This document shows, piece by piece, positions 1 to 11,335 of a stretch of DNA of 64,000 nt. The translations under genes were made by a program, and so were the position numbers. Below the pieces are notes generated by a model, which worked only from the letters and a program-made list of their open reading frames with translations, made no database searches and was not told where the DNA came from. Source of the stretch: Bostrychus sinensis (Eukaryota > Chordata > Actinopteri > Gobiiformes > Eleotridae); contig CM036241.1 of the NCBI GenBank assembly GCA_020698575.1, forward strand, positions 35,089,416 to 35,153,415, in the 5' to 3' direction. Numbering within the stretch: position 1 is the stretch's first letter; each line of letters starts with the position of its first letter.

Positions 1-1927
1 GTGAAAAACTGGTGGAAAACAAATTAGGGTTATTTCCTCCGGGTGCTCCAGTTTCCCCAAAAGAATCGCTGAGATTTCAGACCACGAAGTGGCAAAATTA
101 ATTACTGGCTTAAAAAACTCTAAAGCACTAGATGCATTTGGCCTAAACACAAATTTCTTGAAAGAATTCAAGGATCCTCTTGTACGCCCAATTACCCACC
201 TTCTTAATATGTCCTTCAAACACTCTGTAGTCCCAGCTGACTGGAAAGTGGCTGCTGTGATGCCAATTTTTAAATCAGGTGCTAAAACGGACATGGCTAA
301 TTATCGACCTATAAGCATACTTCCTGTTATATCGAAAATAGCTGAGAAATGGGTGGTTAAACTCCTTACAGCTCATTTGGAAAACACTCAACCTTCGTTA
401 CACCCACTACAATTCGGCTTTCGCGCTCGTCACTCCACAGATACTGCCCTGTGTGTGCTTATAGAAAACATAAAAAGCTTGCTTGATAAGAATCCCTGGG
501 TCGGTGCTGTCTTCTTAGACTTGAAGAAAGCTTTCGACTCTGTGAACCATGAGATCTTGTTGTCCAGGTTGACTCACTTTAACATCTCAAATCAGTCTCT
601 CCAGTGGTTTACATCTTATCTGTCCCACAGGAAACAGTATGTGGTAGTTGATGGTGTAAAATCTTTGTGCCTAGATTGTAAGGTCGGTGTTCCACAGGGG
701 TCTATCCTTGGACCAGTTTTGTTCTCACTTTTTATCAAGAACTTGCCAAATGTTTACCCAAATGTCTTTTCGCAGATGTATGCAGACGACGGAATTATTT
801 ACACTCAAGCCAAAAGTACTTAGCAAGCTGCTGAAAATCTTACAGCAGCCTTGTCTTCAGTACATGGCTGGCTCAAGGATTCATGCCTCATGTTAAACAC
901 CACTAAAACAGTTTGCATGTATTTCTTGAAACGTCATACTGATTTAAATCGATCAAATTTTTTCTTAATGGAGTAGAACTTGATATAGTCCCAGAATTTA
1001 AGTACCTTGGGGTTATTCTGGATCCAACATTGTCATTTAATAGCCATATTAAAAAAGTAGCTCAGGTAATTCAATTTGATAATCGTAATTTTCAACATAT
1101 TCGGACTGCTTGACTAGTTGGTCACTCGCTTGCCCCACAACGCTTAAAATCATTGAAAATCTTTACAAAAGAAGTTTAAAAATACTTGATAAAAACCCCA
1201 TTTCTCACCGTCATTGTTGTGTCCTGGAAAAGCATAGATTTTTGAACTTTAACAACATGATTAGTCTTAAAAGAACATGTCTAATCTACAAAGTTTTACA
1301 CTCTCTCACTCCACCTTTGAGTGAGTATATTAAATCTAAAGATAACTTAGCGAGGAGCACATGGGCCACTACTAGAGGAGACTTAGTGATACCTCACTGA
1401 CGCATCACCATTGGTCAGACCGTCCTGTCTGTCCAGGGTGGACATCTGTGGAATAGTCTCCCCTTAACATTGAGAGTATGTCCTACGTATAATTCTTTTA
1501 AAGCTCAGATGAAGAACTGGTTGTGGACAAACCAAGTTGCACACATCTGTAACGGCAACTAACTTAAATTTTATTTGTTTTTGTAAGATATAATTGCATG
1601 TGTGGGCTGTTGAATGGGGTTATGTGTGTGTGTGAAATGTACATTTTGTGAATATGTGATTGTATTGATGTGCAATAATGTGGACTGTGCAATAACGGGA
1701 GCTGTGCAATGAGCTGATAATGCAGTGATTGGGAATATGCAGTGAGGGGAAAGTGTGCAATATTTTTGTATTATGAAATGTACTGTATTTGTCTGCCTCA
1801 CTGTGACCCCTGCCCTTTGGGACAACGGATGGAAATTAGCCCTGGCAACAATCTGGTGTGTTCACGGTCATGTTTTATCATGTCTGTTCATTAACATGCA
1901 CTGTCCCAATCAAATAAATAAAAACAT
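1..1927 (+). mobile_element. Jockey-group LINE, 5'-truncated by window edge, decayed
   Basis: Non-LTR retrotransposon of the broad jockey/CR1/L2 kind. The reverse-transcriptase region runs from the window start to about 1548. A 3' untranslated part rich in TGTG words follows, and the element ends in an A-rich stretch with AATAAATAAAAAC near 1915-1927. The endonuclease lies beyond the window or is missing. No target duplication can be assessed because the 5' end is not visible. The clade is inferred from RT motifs; subfamily assignment would need a phylogeny. Confidence 0.85.
5..1548 (+). pseudogene. LINE reverse transcriptase, broken
   Basis: Encodes the RT of the element above. The longest open piece (about 59-820) has, in order, the ANYRPISILP motif, LQFGFRARHSTDTAL, VFLDLKKAFDSVNH (catalytic Asp), GVPQGSILGPVLFSLF and the active-site box QMYADDGIIYT. 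A TAG at 821-823 ends the frame. The same frame then continues with a WLKDSC-type segment to about 975. A frame change brings in EFKYLGVILDP near 995-1020. A further piece at 1110-1400 carries the C-terminal part (LIYKVLHSLTPPLSEYIK), and after another stop the WNSLPLTLR-type ending is readable to about 1540. The stop codons and frame shifts make it inactive. The frame enters with no start codon, so the N-terminus is missing. What is visible is the motif order; the jockey-group label is known family pattern. Confidence 0.88.
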
Positions 1928-1954
1928 ACACACTAGGCTTATCCTCCAGCTAGG

Positions 1955-2068
1955 TACTCCTGACCAGGGTCATGTCTCAAGATTTGGAGAATGGTCCGTG
2001 GGTGCTGCACTGCGGTCACCCTCTGCTTCTGACAGAAGGATAGGTTAAATGCAGAAAAAAATCCTCTA
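1955..2068 (+). repeat. Retroelement 3'-tail fragment
   Basis: The stretch containing GGGTGCTGCACTGCGG and GATAGGTTAAATGCAGA resembles a tail common on fish L2/CR1-like LINEs and SINEs. Only the tail is present and no head or RT part is seen. It directly follows the LINE 3' end. The assignment comes from familiarity with such tails. Confidence 0.45.
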
Positions 2069-2084
2069 CATTACTGACCTTTTT

Positions 2085-2505
2085 TTGAAATAGTTTTGCT
2101 GTGTATGTATGGAAATCTTTTTTTTGTTACTTTGACTTTGCAGGCAGCAGAGAAGAATGGACAGAGCATAAAATGGCTAGTTGGCACAGCAATTAGAAAC
2201 ATGAAGCTAAAAGATAGATAAATGTGCTTCATAGTGATGGCAATTTAAGCAATATAATTCTCAGAATGAGTCCGGTGACAGTGTATGGGCTTTAGAAACA
2301 CACAGGAGCACTTCCTGGTTTCTCGTGTCTATGTAGAGCGGTGAGTGTTTTCAGCTCTTGAGAAGGGCTCAGCATTCAGGACTACTCAAACATACGTAAA
2401 TAAAACATAATACTACTTCAAGTATGTTTTTGAGGTGGAAACAACATTATAACATGGTTAAATGCTCCAAGAAGTAAATTTGGCAGAATCACAGACCTTT
2501 AACTA
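2085..2505 (-). mobile_element. TTAA-type MITE, core B, degraded
   Basis: Matches the copy at 48606-49085 on the opposite strand. Shared words are the segment around TACTTTGACTTTGCAGGCAG, the 'CTATGTAGAGCGGTGAG' block, and the terminal arm with GTATGTTTTTGAGGTGGAAA followed by CATTATAACATGG. It ends at GACCTTTAA near 2505. The outer left end is eroded. Confidence 0.6.
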
Positions 2506-5169
2506 TCCTAATACATAACTAATGCTTTATAGTGTGAGTTATTCTAAAATCTTACCTCAATGTTGTCAGCAGGTCACAAAAATGAGACAAAGTGTTCAGT
2601 TTACCATATTGCACCTATAAAATAATAAAACCCTAGAACCTGATCATTCAAGCAGTGGTCTCTTATTTTTCCCAGAGCTGTATTTTTTCGCCCCGCTGGC
2701 TCATGGCACTCCTTGGGCTCTCCAGACCACAGCTAGGTCTCTATGTAACCATTCCGGGCCGTGGTAATGCCAAAAACAGGTCTCTAACACAACCCCCTGC
2801 CGAGCTCCAGACACAATACTGCCCTTCTGCTGACCCACAGTACACCACCTCCCACTGTATATGCACACAGGAGCCCGAATGTATGCAGTCCTGTGCATAG
2901 CTGTGTATGTATGGTGGTTCCCAATCAAACATGGCAGCACGGTAAAGTTGAAACACACGCATAGACACACACATGCAAGATGGGGGAACAGTAAGGTTAG
3001 TGTGTGTTGGTCAAAAGTGCAGCATAAGAAAAAGCATAAGGCGACCCAGGCAATCAATGAAGCCAGTGTTCCAGAGGTGCGGGGCTGGCTGGATGAGGAT
3101 GTGAAAGGCTGCCAAGTATTCCGACGCAAGAACAAGGAGATCCACTGAAGAGACGCACGTTCTGACCCAACTCAAACACTCCGTGCCATTTATCTGCCAT
3201 CGGTATATTTCTAAAGAAACACTTTGCTGGCCCTCTGCTCCGTGTATGTATGTATGTGTGGGTGGTTCTGAATTAGCAGCACAGGCGTCACTGACTATAA
3301 ACCTGCCACTCATTCTTATAATTTCACCATCAAACCGACAGTATAGCTGGACATTTTTTTTTCTTTGACATTCTGTTGTGCGAGGTAAAAATAAGGGGAG
3401 AAAGGGGTAGCCATAGGATGAGACGTGACAGATAACAACAAAACTCAGAAAAGCCGGGAAAAGCACACACCAAGCCTTATGTACAAAAAGAATTATTGTT
3501 TTAAAATTGATCTTTTGGCATTCCAAAATACCAAGATTTTATTTTATTTTGATCAGAATTACTTTTATGATAATTTTACTTGAATTTTTTATTATTATTA
3601 TTACAGTGCTAAAATAAACACATTATTTTACGACCAATGGGATAAGACTCCAGTTAGAAGCCTAATTTTGACCCCCAATCAATAGAAAGGGTAGTGGTAG
3701 CCTATTAGTATTTCATGGTATTCCTTTTCTGAAATTAACTAAAGTAACAAAAAGAACAGTGACGTTTTAGTTAGCATTAGCATTTAGCCTTTTTAGTTTG
3801 TTTGTTAAGGGCTATTGTGATAGAGGATGATAATGAGAAGTGCTCAGGGGTCGGGGAGGGCAGTTTGCACTGTTAAGAGTTGATCTACTACTAAAATAAT
3901 TTTCAAAACATTATTTTTAAGTCCGAACACTATATAGTGTTGCTTAACACTGATTTTCCTTCAATCCAAGACTTTTTAAAATAGCATACCTTCTATTTAA
4001 ACTACCTGCATGTAAACGCACTGTATGTCAGCCTGCCAAAATAATCCACAAGATGGACGCCGGCATGGTAAAGATTCACATTGGGCATGCACCAGCCCAG
4101 CACAACATCAAGGTAACTCGTGAAAGATCATAAAAACACATCATAAAACAACATCAATAGTCCACAGACGGAGGGAGAGGTCCATACATTAAAGAGAGTG
4201 TGAAAATCAGGGAGGATGGTGAAGACAATGGGCATGAAGGGAAAACACAAGCTCATCCATCTGAGGCCAAGCTACATGCCAATATCGTCATGCTTTCTTC
4301 CTATCTGACCTATGGATTTGTCCGACAGCAAGGTTGACCTCTATTGTTCAGAGATAGAACTCCTTTTGGACCAATAAGTGGGCTGTGTTTGAGTAGTAGT
4401 AGCACTTTTGAAATGTTCTTAGTCCTGGGTTGAGCACATAAAACTCGTTTCTTTACTAACTGTCTTCAACAATATTTCAGGAAATGTGACAGCAAGTTCT
4501 ATTGATCCTGAAGTGCTTTGTATTCAGCACTGCAGTTGACCATCTGATTCTCCCAAGCCCACTGCTCCACTGACCACGGTGAACCTTATTGATCTACAAG
4601 TCATCTTCACTAAGAGGGATTTTCATTTTCTTGGACAAGATTGAATCAACAGGAATTGGGTAGAAAAATCACAAATTCTTCTGGGTCCTACTTGGAAAAT
4701 GATTAGGCACACAGCGATATATTGTAGAAAAGTGTCCCATGTTGGCGGATATGAGAAAGCAGAATTTTTGATGATTTAGCAGACATCTAGGGAGTGTGTG
4801 AACAACATGTGAACCCTTTGCATCTGGGACACATTTAGCCATGTGCTATGAATTACATAGCTGGAAACACAGCCACGCTTGAGGCTGTAATCTGCTGATG
4901 GCAGTTTACTTCTGTTGTTCTCTGTTTGGTCTGCCATGACCTCAAGATCATAAGCAGAGATCTTTTTTGAAGGATGCTGACAGTCAAAGACACTATAAAC
5001 TAGCCAAGCAGCACCAGTTATTGTCAGTCGTCAAAATGACATGGTCTTCACACTCTCTAAATTCTCAGCTGTAAATGACTGTTTTAGAGCCAGGGAGTGA
5101 AATTTGTCATCCTCCTGGTCAGCAAGCTGAGTAAACAGATCCTGTGCTGGCCTCTTATTAACCTGAATG
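2506..5169. other. Non-coding stretch without recognised gene
   Basis: Open frames here (for example 3011-3526 on the minus strand) show no domain, repeat or codon pattern I recognise. A short GTAT repeat lies at 3242-3256 and an ATT run at 3583-3604. CCTGCATGTAAACGCACTG near 4010 resembles one end of the element at 60399-60866, but no partner end is visible. Confidence 0.5.
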
Positions 5170-5177
5170 GTCCAAAG

Positions 5178-5495
5178 CACGGGCAGTTCTAGGGGGTGGC
5201 CAGGGGTGGCCACTGCCCCTGTAACTGTGTAACTGTGAGCCTGTGCCCCCTAGTGACCACCCCTCTGAAGTGTCCTAAATGCCTTATGAAATTCACACAT
5301 TACATTGTAAATCTATTCTAGCATTATAAAAGCATTATCATGTTTACAAAGATGATATCAGAGTTATTTTGAAAATAAGTCCAAGTTTACATCAAAATGT
5401 CTCATGTAACCCTGGCAAAAAGGCTGGCCCCAGTGTAGACCTCTTTTAACTGGGGGGCCCAGGGCCCAATTAAAAGAGGTCTAGAACCACCCCTG
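5178..5495. mobile_element. Short hAT-type non-autonomous element with 8-bp target duplication
   Basis: The 318-bp insert is flanked by identical 8-bp copies of GTCCAAAG at 5170-5177 and 5496-5503. Its ends are imperfect inverted repeats: CACGGGCAGTTCTAG on the left and, on the complementary strand of the right end, CAGGGGTGGTTCTAG (12 of 15 match). An 8-bp duplication with CA..GGG termini is the hAT pattern. The inside has no coding potential. Confidence 0.75.
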
Positions 5496-5549
5496 GTCCA
5501 AAGGCTGTAGGGACACTCACTACATTTACATTCAGGTTTTATTTTAGGA

Positions 5550-5680
5550 CAGTAGACTGACCGGAAAAAGGAGAAAGTGACTGGGAAATGACACTATGCA
5601 AATCAGCCCGAGCTAAAAACCAAACCCAGGTTGCTCCAATATGTGGTATGTGTGCTACCAGGTGAGCCACCAAAAATAAA
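5550..5680 (-). mobile_element. Possible tRNA-headed SINE fragment
   Basis: On the minus strand the sequence begins GGTGGCTCACCTGGTAGC, like a pol III A box. It is followed about 30 bases on by a B-box-like CCTGGGTTTGGTTTT. No recognised body or tail follows. Another reading is chance similarity in a diverged region. Confidence 0.35.
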
Positions 5681-5689
5681 CAGCAGATT

Positions 5690-8008
5690 TTATTAAGATT
5701 TTTAGTTCCCATTTTCAGATAAATCTGAGAAACATTATTGTTTACCTAAAGACAGTAACCATTAAATTAAGTGTAAAAACAGCAGGACTCCAAAATGACC
5801 GGTTAACCCTAAGCCACAATGAGGTTTATGGCAGCACTTATGCTAAGGCCTATACAGCATGGCTCCTCTTTTATTCAGTCAGCACCCTACTGCAGGCTAA
5901 CTGTCAAGGGCTCTCCAGGCTGAATGGTAACCAGCTGATGGTGGTGAGGCTCGCAGCCAAACAGTCACTTGTTAGCTCTGTGGGCTCGGGTTGCCATCTG
6001 GCCTGCCTGAACCCATGAAGAGCCCCTCTATGGTTAAGTGTTTAGCCAAACCCCAGAGGTCAGGGACACAGCCAAGAGATGTGTGTTCACAGTACCCAAA
6101 GATCTATAGAAAACATGCGAAGGGCTGTAATTTCAGAGCAGTGGTACATTGCCTAAAATAAGAACTGGTATTCTGACTTACTGGACACAAAAAAACAAAA
6201 AAAAACCAAAAAAAAAAACATTTGAGTCTCGTCCTTGATCCCCTTTGTCAAAGCAAAAGTCAGCATCTATAACCAGCACATAATGCCTTTAAATTATGCA
6301 CCCCATTGTTATAATTATGATAAAGAGTCCATTATGATGTCTATAAAATTGAGCGGCTTAAATCAGATGATGGCTATAAATAGCTGTTACAGTAATGCAT
6401 GTTGTCTAACGTATGAAAGCATAATTCCAGAGATCCATGACACAGAAATTTATGGAGTGGTGCATAAAGATAATGATTGCATTTTGGCAGAATGTGGTCC
6501 TGCAATAGTTTAATACATACAGTATGTTTGAAAATTAAAAACCCATAAAACAGGTGTTACAGAGATTTACATTTAATGAGTTAATGATATCAAAAATCAA
6601 AAGCCAGTCTCTGAAGATTCAGTCAATGCCAAAAGGGTGCAAGTGCATATAACTGCTGTATTGCTTTTTTATATCAAAACAGACATAAAATGTTGGCGCC
6701 AAAAGGATGTGACCATTAAAAAAAAAAAGTATATATATATATTTAAAAAAAGGTTGCATAAGAGGTCGGGAATTTCTATTTACATTGTAAAAAAGGTCAA
6801 AACTTAAGATCAAAATACGGTCCTGTTTGGTTTCCCTGTAGTCAGTGTGATGTCACTTATGACCTTCAGCCTAAATAGTTTTTTAACCAATAGAATTTAG
6901 TTTCAAGTCAAAAACTTCTTTGAACTCAGCCCTCACCACTTTAATTTCAGAATTGACAAAGCCTCTTGGATGAGAGGCGAAATTTCTTCAACTTCAAAAA
7001 CCAAATCCAGATGACTTTTTTTTTTAACCTTTTTGTACCACAGCTTGCTGCAGTGAGTTCAGTCTCCTGAGTCACGGCTCAGCATTGTGTGATCTGCACT
7101 CTCAGTCTGCAGAAGAGAACTTGTACAGAACAGTGGGACAAAGGCCACCGCTGCTGTGTGAAGAAAATGTATTTTTAGAACAAAAAAAGACGCAGTGACC
7201 AAAATTGGACTCTGTCACTGCACAGATTGTGAACAATTAAGCCATGAGGCAGGTGGTAACCAGTGTGTCATATCTAAACAGACGTAAATGTGCCACTGGA
7301 AGATAGCCAGAAATACAATACATATGAGATATTACCCTCTATGCAACCATTGTTTGACATAGGATATAGCAATGGGACTTTAGTAAATGTTTGTATGAGC
7401 AAGACAGGGCATGATAATAATGCTGTCTTCTTCAATACAAAAGTCGTGTGATCTAAAAAGCCCCAGGTGGCTCCATCTTTGTTCTAGGCGCACTGTGACA
7501 GATCTGGGTTAAATAAGACACTTGAAGGGGAATGTATGCCAACTCCATGCAAATGTATGTGCATGTGTGTGTGTGTGTCTGCTGTACGTGAGGAAGAGCC
7601 AGTGTGTGTAATTTGTGAAAGCTCTTCAAGAGGGAGATAAATTATTGACTCAAGCGAGAAGAGGGGATGCATGTCCACTGTGCATCCATCTCCACACCTT
7701 TCATTACTTGGGACAGCCCACCTGCCAACAGCAATTCAAAACAATACAACAGGTAGAGATGCAGGCAGAAGGTTGGGGAAATCAAATCCCTTGTAGGGGG
7801 TCATAACAAAGCAGCATTTACTGAGAGTACAAATCTGTTTTCTGTCAGAGTTCTGCATGGGCTAAACAATTCTTCTTCCTTATAACAATTTTCTTCCTTT
7901 AGAGCACAATGGAATAGTCCTGTAATGACCTAGAGGTAAAACAATGCCAGAGCTTTTATTTAGAACAGTTGGAAACCTATTTTTTTACATTTCTAAAGCC
8001 ACCTTTTT
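5690..8008. other. Non-coding stretch without recognised gene
   Basis: Contains an A-rich run around 6188-6221, a short TA run near 6730-6741, and a TG dinucleotide tract at 7563-7579. The open frame at 6235-6513 has no recognisable domain and no flanking splice-like context that I would trust. Confidence 0.5.
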
Positions 8009-8195
8009 ATTCATCTTCTTCTGCTTATTCCCATTAGAGGTCATGGGTGACTGAAGAATATATACCAGCAACTAGGTGCCTCAGGTGGGGAACACTCTGG
8101 ACATTATGCTCAGTTAGTTGCAGGGATGACACAGAGACATACACAGACAACCATTTTTCACTATAGGGGCAATTTAGAGTCATTAACTTGCCTAA
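8009..8195 (-). mobile_element. SINE, tail-side half, interrupted at 8195
   Basis: Reverse-oriented SINE. It opens with the LINE-like tail TTCATCTTCTTCTGCTTATT, then carries body words such as GCAATTTAGAGTCATTAAC. It breaks off at the TAA of 8193-8195 and resumes after the inserted element at 10017-10070. Confidence 0.75.
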
Positions 8196-8344
8196 AGGCT
8201 GGGACACACCAACTCTACGCCCGACCGTCGTCAGAAGGCACAGAGCGGCGGCACTGTCACCTCACATCTCCTCCTGGTCAGCACAAGACTCTCTGGGAAG
8301 ACCCAGACCGACTACAGAGTAGCCTGTATACTGTACGTTCTGTG

Positions 8345-8860
8345 CAGGGCTTGACATTAACACTAGCCAACCGGCCAAATGCCGGTAGATTTTAGATTTG
8401 GCCAGTAACACATTCAGTCTCAATAGCCACTTTGTCCAGTTGGATTATACAAATTAACTACTGTATGTTTGACTACCTGCTGCTATACTGATAAATGTCC
8501 CAGTAATTAAAAACTCGTAAATTATCAGTGGAGGAGTAAAAAAAAAAAAAAAAAATGCTAATAAGCAGCGTGAATTGAAAACAGAGAAAGTGGGTGAATT
8601 AATGCAAGTTATACAACAAGCAAAAACATAGCAAAACACTTTTTTAAATAATGGGATTAATTTAATACTACCATTTCAGTGGTCATTGGCAAATAAATGG
8701 TAATACACAATTGTCATAAATTATTGTTTTATCACACACTACACATGAAACAACATTTCAACATCTAAACTGTGATTAGTGAAAATCCTACATGACTAGT
8801 AACCTTTGAAGAACATTAGCCAAGGTGGCCAGTGAGCAAAGAAGTTAATGTCAAGCCCTA
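8345..8860. mobile_element. hAT-type MITE nested in the outer Harbinger-like element
   Basis: The left end CAGGGCTTGACATTAAC and the complement of the right end TAGGGCTTGACATTAAC match at 16 of 17 positions. Flanking octamers are GTTCTGTG (8337-8344) and GTTCTGAG (8861-8868), 7 of 8 identical, as expected for a hAT target duplication. A poly-A run near 8538-8554 lies inside. There is no coding capacity. Confidence 0.78.
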
Positions 8861-9035
8861 GTTCTGAGCGTGCATGAGATGTAGTAACTATCTGTAACAG
8901 CAGTAGCTAAACTCTAGGCTTCTGTAAATAAACTTTGCATCTCCACATCTTATCGCATTAATGAATAAAAACAGCAGTTTGTCTCAGAGGCAAGCTATTA
9001 CAGTATATTTTCATCTGTACAAGGCTACATAATAA

Positions 9036-9800
9036 AGCTGGGGACACACTACACGATTTTTTTTGCCTGATTTTATAACAATTCACAGTTGCAACGAGTC
9101 TTTACCAGTCAACTCTAGTTGCAGGGAATCATAATCACCAGTCGGTCCTGAAATCCGTTAGTGTGTGATGTTCAAAGACTTGAATCAGCAAGTGTGTGCG
9201 CCGCAAAAACCTGGCCTGACGTCAGTCGCAAGCAATCAAACATGTTTGAATTTTAAAGCTGACCCTGGACGCACACTCCTGTAGTGTGGGCTGTTTACAT
9301 GCAACTGGGAATTCATGGTGTCCAGCGGCCAATGAAAAACAGTTGATGGGACACAGGAAATAGCGTCAGGACGCAGACGAAGCAACAGGAAGTGGCAGGA
9401 AAATATAAGCGGAAATTTGAAGAAGAAGAAAACATAAACAACCATGGCAAACACCGAAGAAAGTTGAGCGCTACCCAAGCAAAACTGGATACATAGCCAT
9501 TTTTTCTCTTTCCCTTTTTCCAAACAGATAGCTATGCACACAATGGCAACAGCAACCCAGGTAGCGTCCATGTTTGTTCACCATTTAGTTTGCGCGAGTT
9601 CCCTGCCAGAGTTTGCTGCATTTGGTTGCCATCAGTTGCAGTTACAGATCTTGTAGTGTGTGAGGCGCAGTCGTTAAATGTGTGAGCCCCAGTCTTTCAG
9701 TCGTCAGAACTAAATCTGCTGAAACCAGTCGATTAGTGTGTGCTCCTAGTCTTTTCAGAATCTGTAACGACTGAGAAAATCGTGTAGTGTGTCCCCAGCT
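9036..9800. mobile_element. Harbinger-like non-autonomous element (inner)
   Basis: Its 765 bp start AGCTGGGGACACACTACACG and end with the matching complement (CGTGTAGTGTGTCCCCAGCT). It is flanked by TAA at 9033-9035 and 9801-9803. Subterminal regions repeat TAGTGTGTG-like words several times (near 9163, 9279, 9654 and 9736). An ATG in good context (AACAACCATGG, 9444) opens an 8-codon frame, probably a leftover of the first exon of the autonomous parent. The superfamily is inferred from the TAA duplication. Confidence 0.8.
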
Positions 9801-10016
9801 TAAGGTGAGCTAACTGTAGCTGTATGAAAGAATGTGAATGAGGCACACGGCCAATCAGAGGGCTTGCCTGAGGCCAGCACCAGACACCAATTCAACATGT
9901 TCAATTGGCCAAAAGTACATCTCTCCCACTACATCCGACTGTGCAGAACACACCAAACAGACTCACGTCATCGACTGTGTCAGACCAACGATTATTGGCC
10001 TGGTGTGTCCCAGCCT

Positions 10017-10070
10017 TAAAACATGCATGTCTTCAGACAGTGCAAGGAAGACAGAGAGAACCCACAAAGT
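10017..10070 (-). mobile_element. SINE, remaining piece after the nested insertions
   Basis: AACATGCATGTCTTCAGACA followed by a 'GGAAG...GAGAACCCAC' body is the continuation of the SINE at 8009-8195. The head is not visible beyond about 10070. Confidence 0.7.
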
Positions 10071-10661
10071 CTCTGGATAGGACCCACCACAGTTCCAGTC
10101 TTCTGCTACTCTGCATCCTTAAGAAATTTTTCATCCATCCATATTTTTTCTAGGGTACAATTGTGAGCACAATCTGGTTAAGATATAAAAACTGCCAAAA
10201 AACATACAAAAAATGTTAGTAAAACAGTTTGGTATTTTCAAGCCAGGTTTTGCCGTGAGAAATTAAACATAAAAAAGGAACAATTTTCCCTACAGGGACA
10301 ATAAAGTGTAGCTTACCTTTCCTTAGTTAACTTAGAAGAAAGACAAAATCTAACCACAGATAAGTGTAGTGAGGCAAGTGCTGATGTGCTAGATACCAGG
10401 GCCATTCACCATTAATTAATAGTCCCAATGTGTTTCCCATTATCCCATTATCTTGGTGAGCATGTGTGGGGGTCTCCACCCACATGCAGTGCTGTATTGG
10501 AGGTGCGGTCAGCAAGTACATCTTTTATGACTGTGACGCATCTTAAATTATGGTACACAGCTTGACGCAACATGCTGACTTGTAAATACGTCAAACTACT
10601 TCAAATTCTCTTAAAGATCCATCTATTCACGTTTTTGAGAAAGTGAAACAAAAGTTCAAGT
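10071..10661. other. Non-coding stretch
   Basis: Unique-looking AT-rich sequence. CATCCATCCAT at 10132-10142 resembles the tail repeat of RTE elements or SINEs on the minus strand, without a recognisable body. Confidence 0.45.
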
Positions 10662-11092
10662 TTAATGGGGCTGTATTATGCCTTTATTCATCTTTTTAGG
10701 TCAGTCTTGGTCATCTCTAGAACAGCATTTCATGTTTTACAACCCTTAAAAACTTGATCTGGATAAAAGAAAAAATGTTTTGATAAGTAAAAGGAACTTA
10801 AACTTTTAAACTTAAGTGAAAAATCAGTGGAAACAGAGCTGTACACCATTTTTTGGTTAAGTGAATGAGCGCAGAGAGCTTGCTGATTGGGCAGAGCTTC
10901 CTGGAGGGGGCGGGAGTTTGTGCAACCAAGCGTTTTGAGGCCTCAGAACATTGGTGCCAGAGAAAAGAGGATAATTTAAACATGCATGAATAAAACAAAA
11001 CACAACTCCAGGTATGTTTTTGATGAGGGAATAACATTATAACATGGTAGAAAGCTAAGAAAAGTCGATTTTGTAAAATATAGCATCTTTAA
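10662..11092 (-). mobile_element. TTAA-type MITE, core A
   Basis: 431 bp bounded by TTAA at both ends (10662-10665 and 11089-11092). Contains the core-A words CAGTGGAAACAGAGCTGTAC and CTTCCTGGAGGGGGCGGG, and the arm ACTCCAGGTATGTTTTTGAT then CATTATAACATGG. Same family as 40505-40950 and 51860-52440, opposite strand. No transposase. Confidence 0.75.
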
Positions 11093-11109
11093 AAAAACTC
11101 TCCTCTTCT

Positions 11110-11335
11110 TTCCGATTTATTTATTTATTTATTTATTTTTTTCCCCTGCTGTTTTGTGGTGTGAGCAGTTGGAGCTAGTGCTGGAATTGCTATCATTGCA
11201 GTTGGCCATTACTCCACTGTATAAAGAAGCCCCTGAGTTCGTACTTGGACCAGTGAAAGTGCACACTGATCTAGGGCTGGGTGCTAAATTGAGGTAAATT
11301 TATATATGCAATAATAATAATAATAATAAAAAACA
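11110..11335. repeat. Simple repeats (TTTA)n and (ATA)n
   Basis: ATTT tetranucleotide tract at about 11116-11147 and AAT trinucleotide tract at 11310-11330. The sequence between and around them, on to about 12040, holds no recognisable gene. Confidence 0.9.

Larger units (their letters stand above)
8196..10016. mobile_element. Harbinger-like non-autonomous element (outer), split SINE
   Basis: Ends are inverted repeats: AGGCTGGGACACACCA on the left and TGGTGTGTCCCAGCCT on the right, a perfect 16-bp match. It is flanked by the 3-bp duplication TAA (8193-8195 and 10017-10019). The SINE sequence on the left continues on the right, which confirms the insertion point. A 3-bp TWA duplication is characteristic of the PIF/Harbinger superfamily. 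It has no transposase. Removing the two younger insertions leaves about 530 bp of its own sequence. Confidence 0.8.

Noticed and set aside
33..58. TTCCTCCGGGTGCTCCAG resembles the SINE body
   Set aside because: It lies in the LINE upstream of the RT and has no other SINE parts around it; probably chance or a tiny remnant.
3011..3526. 171-codon minus-strand open frame
   Set aside because: No domain recognised, and overlapping frames exist on the other strand.
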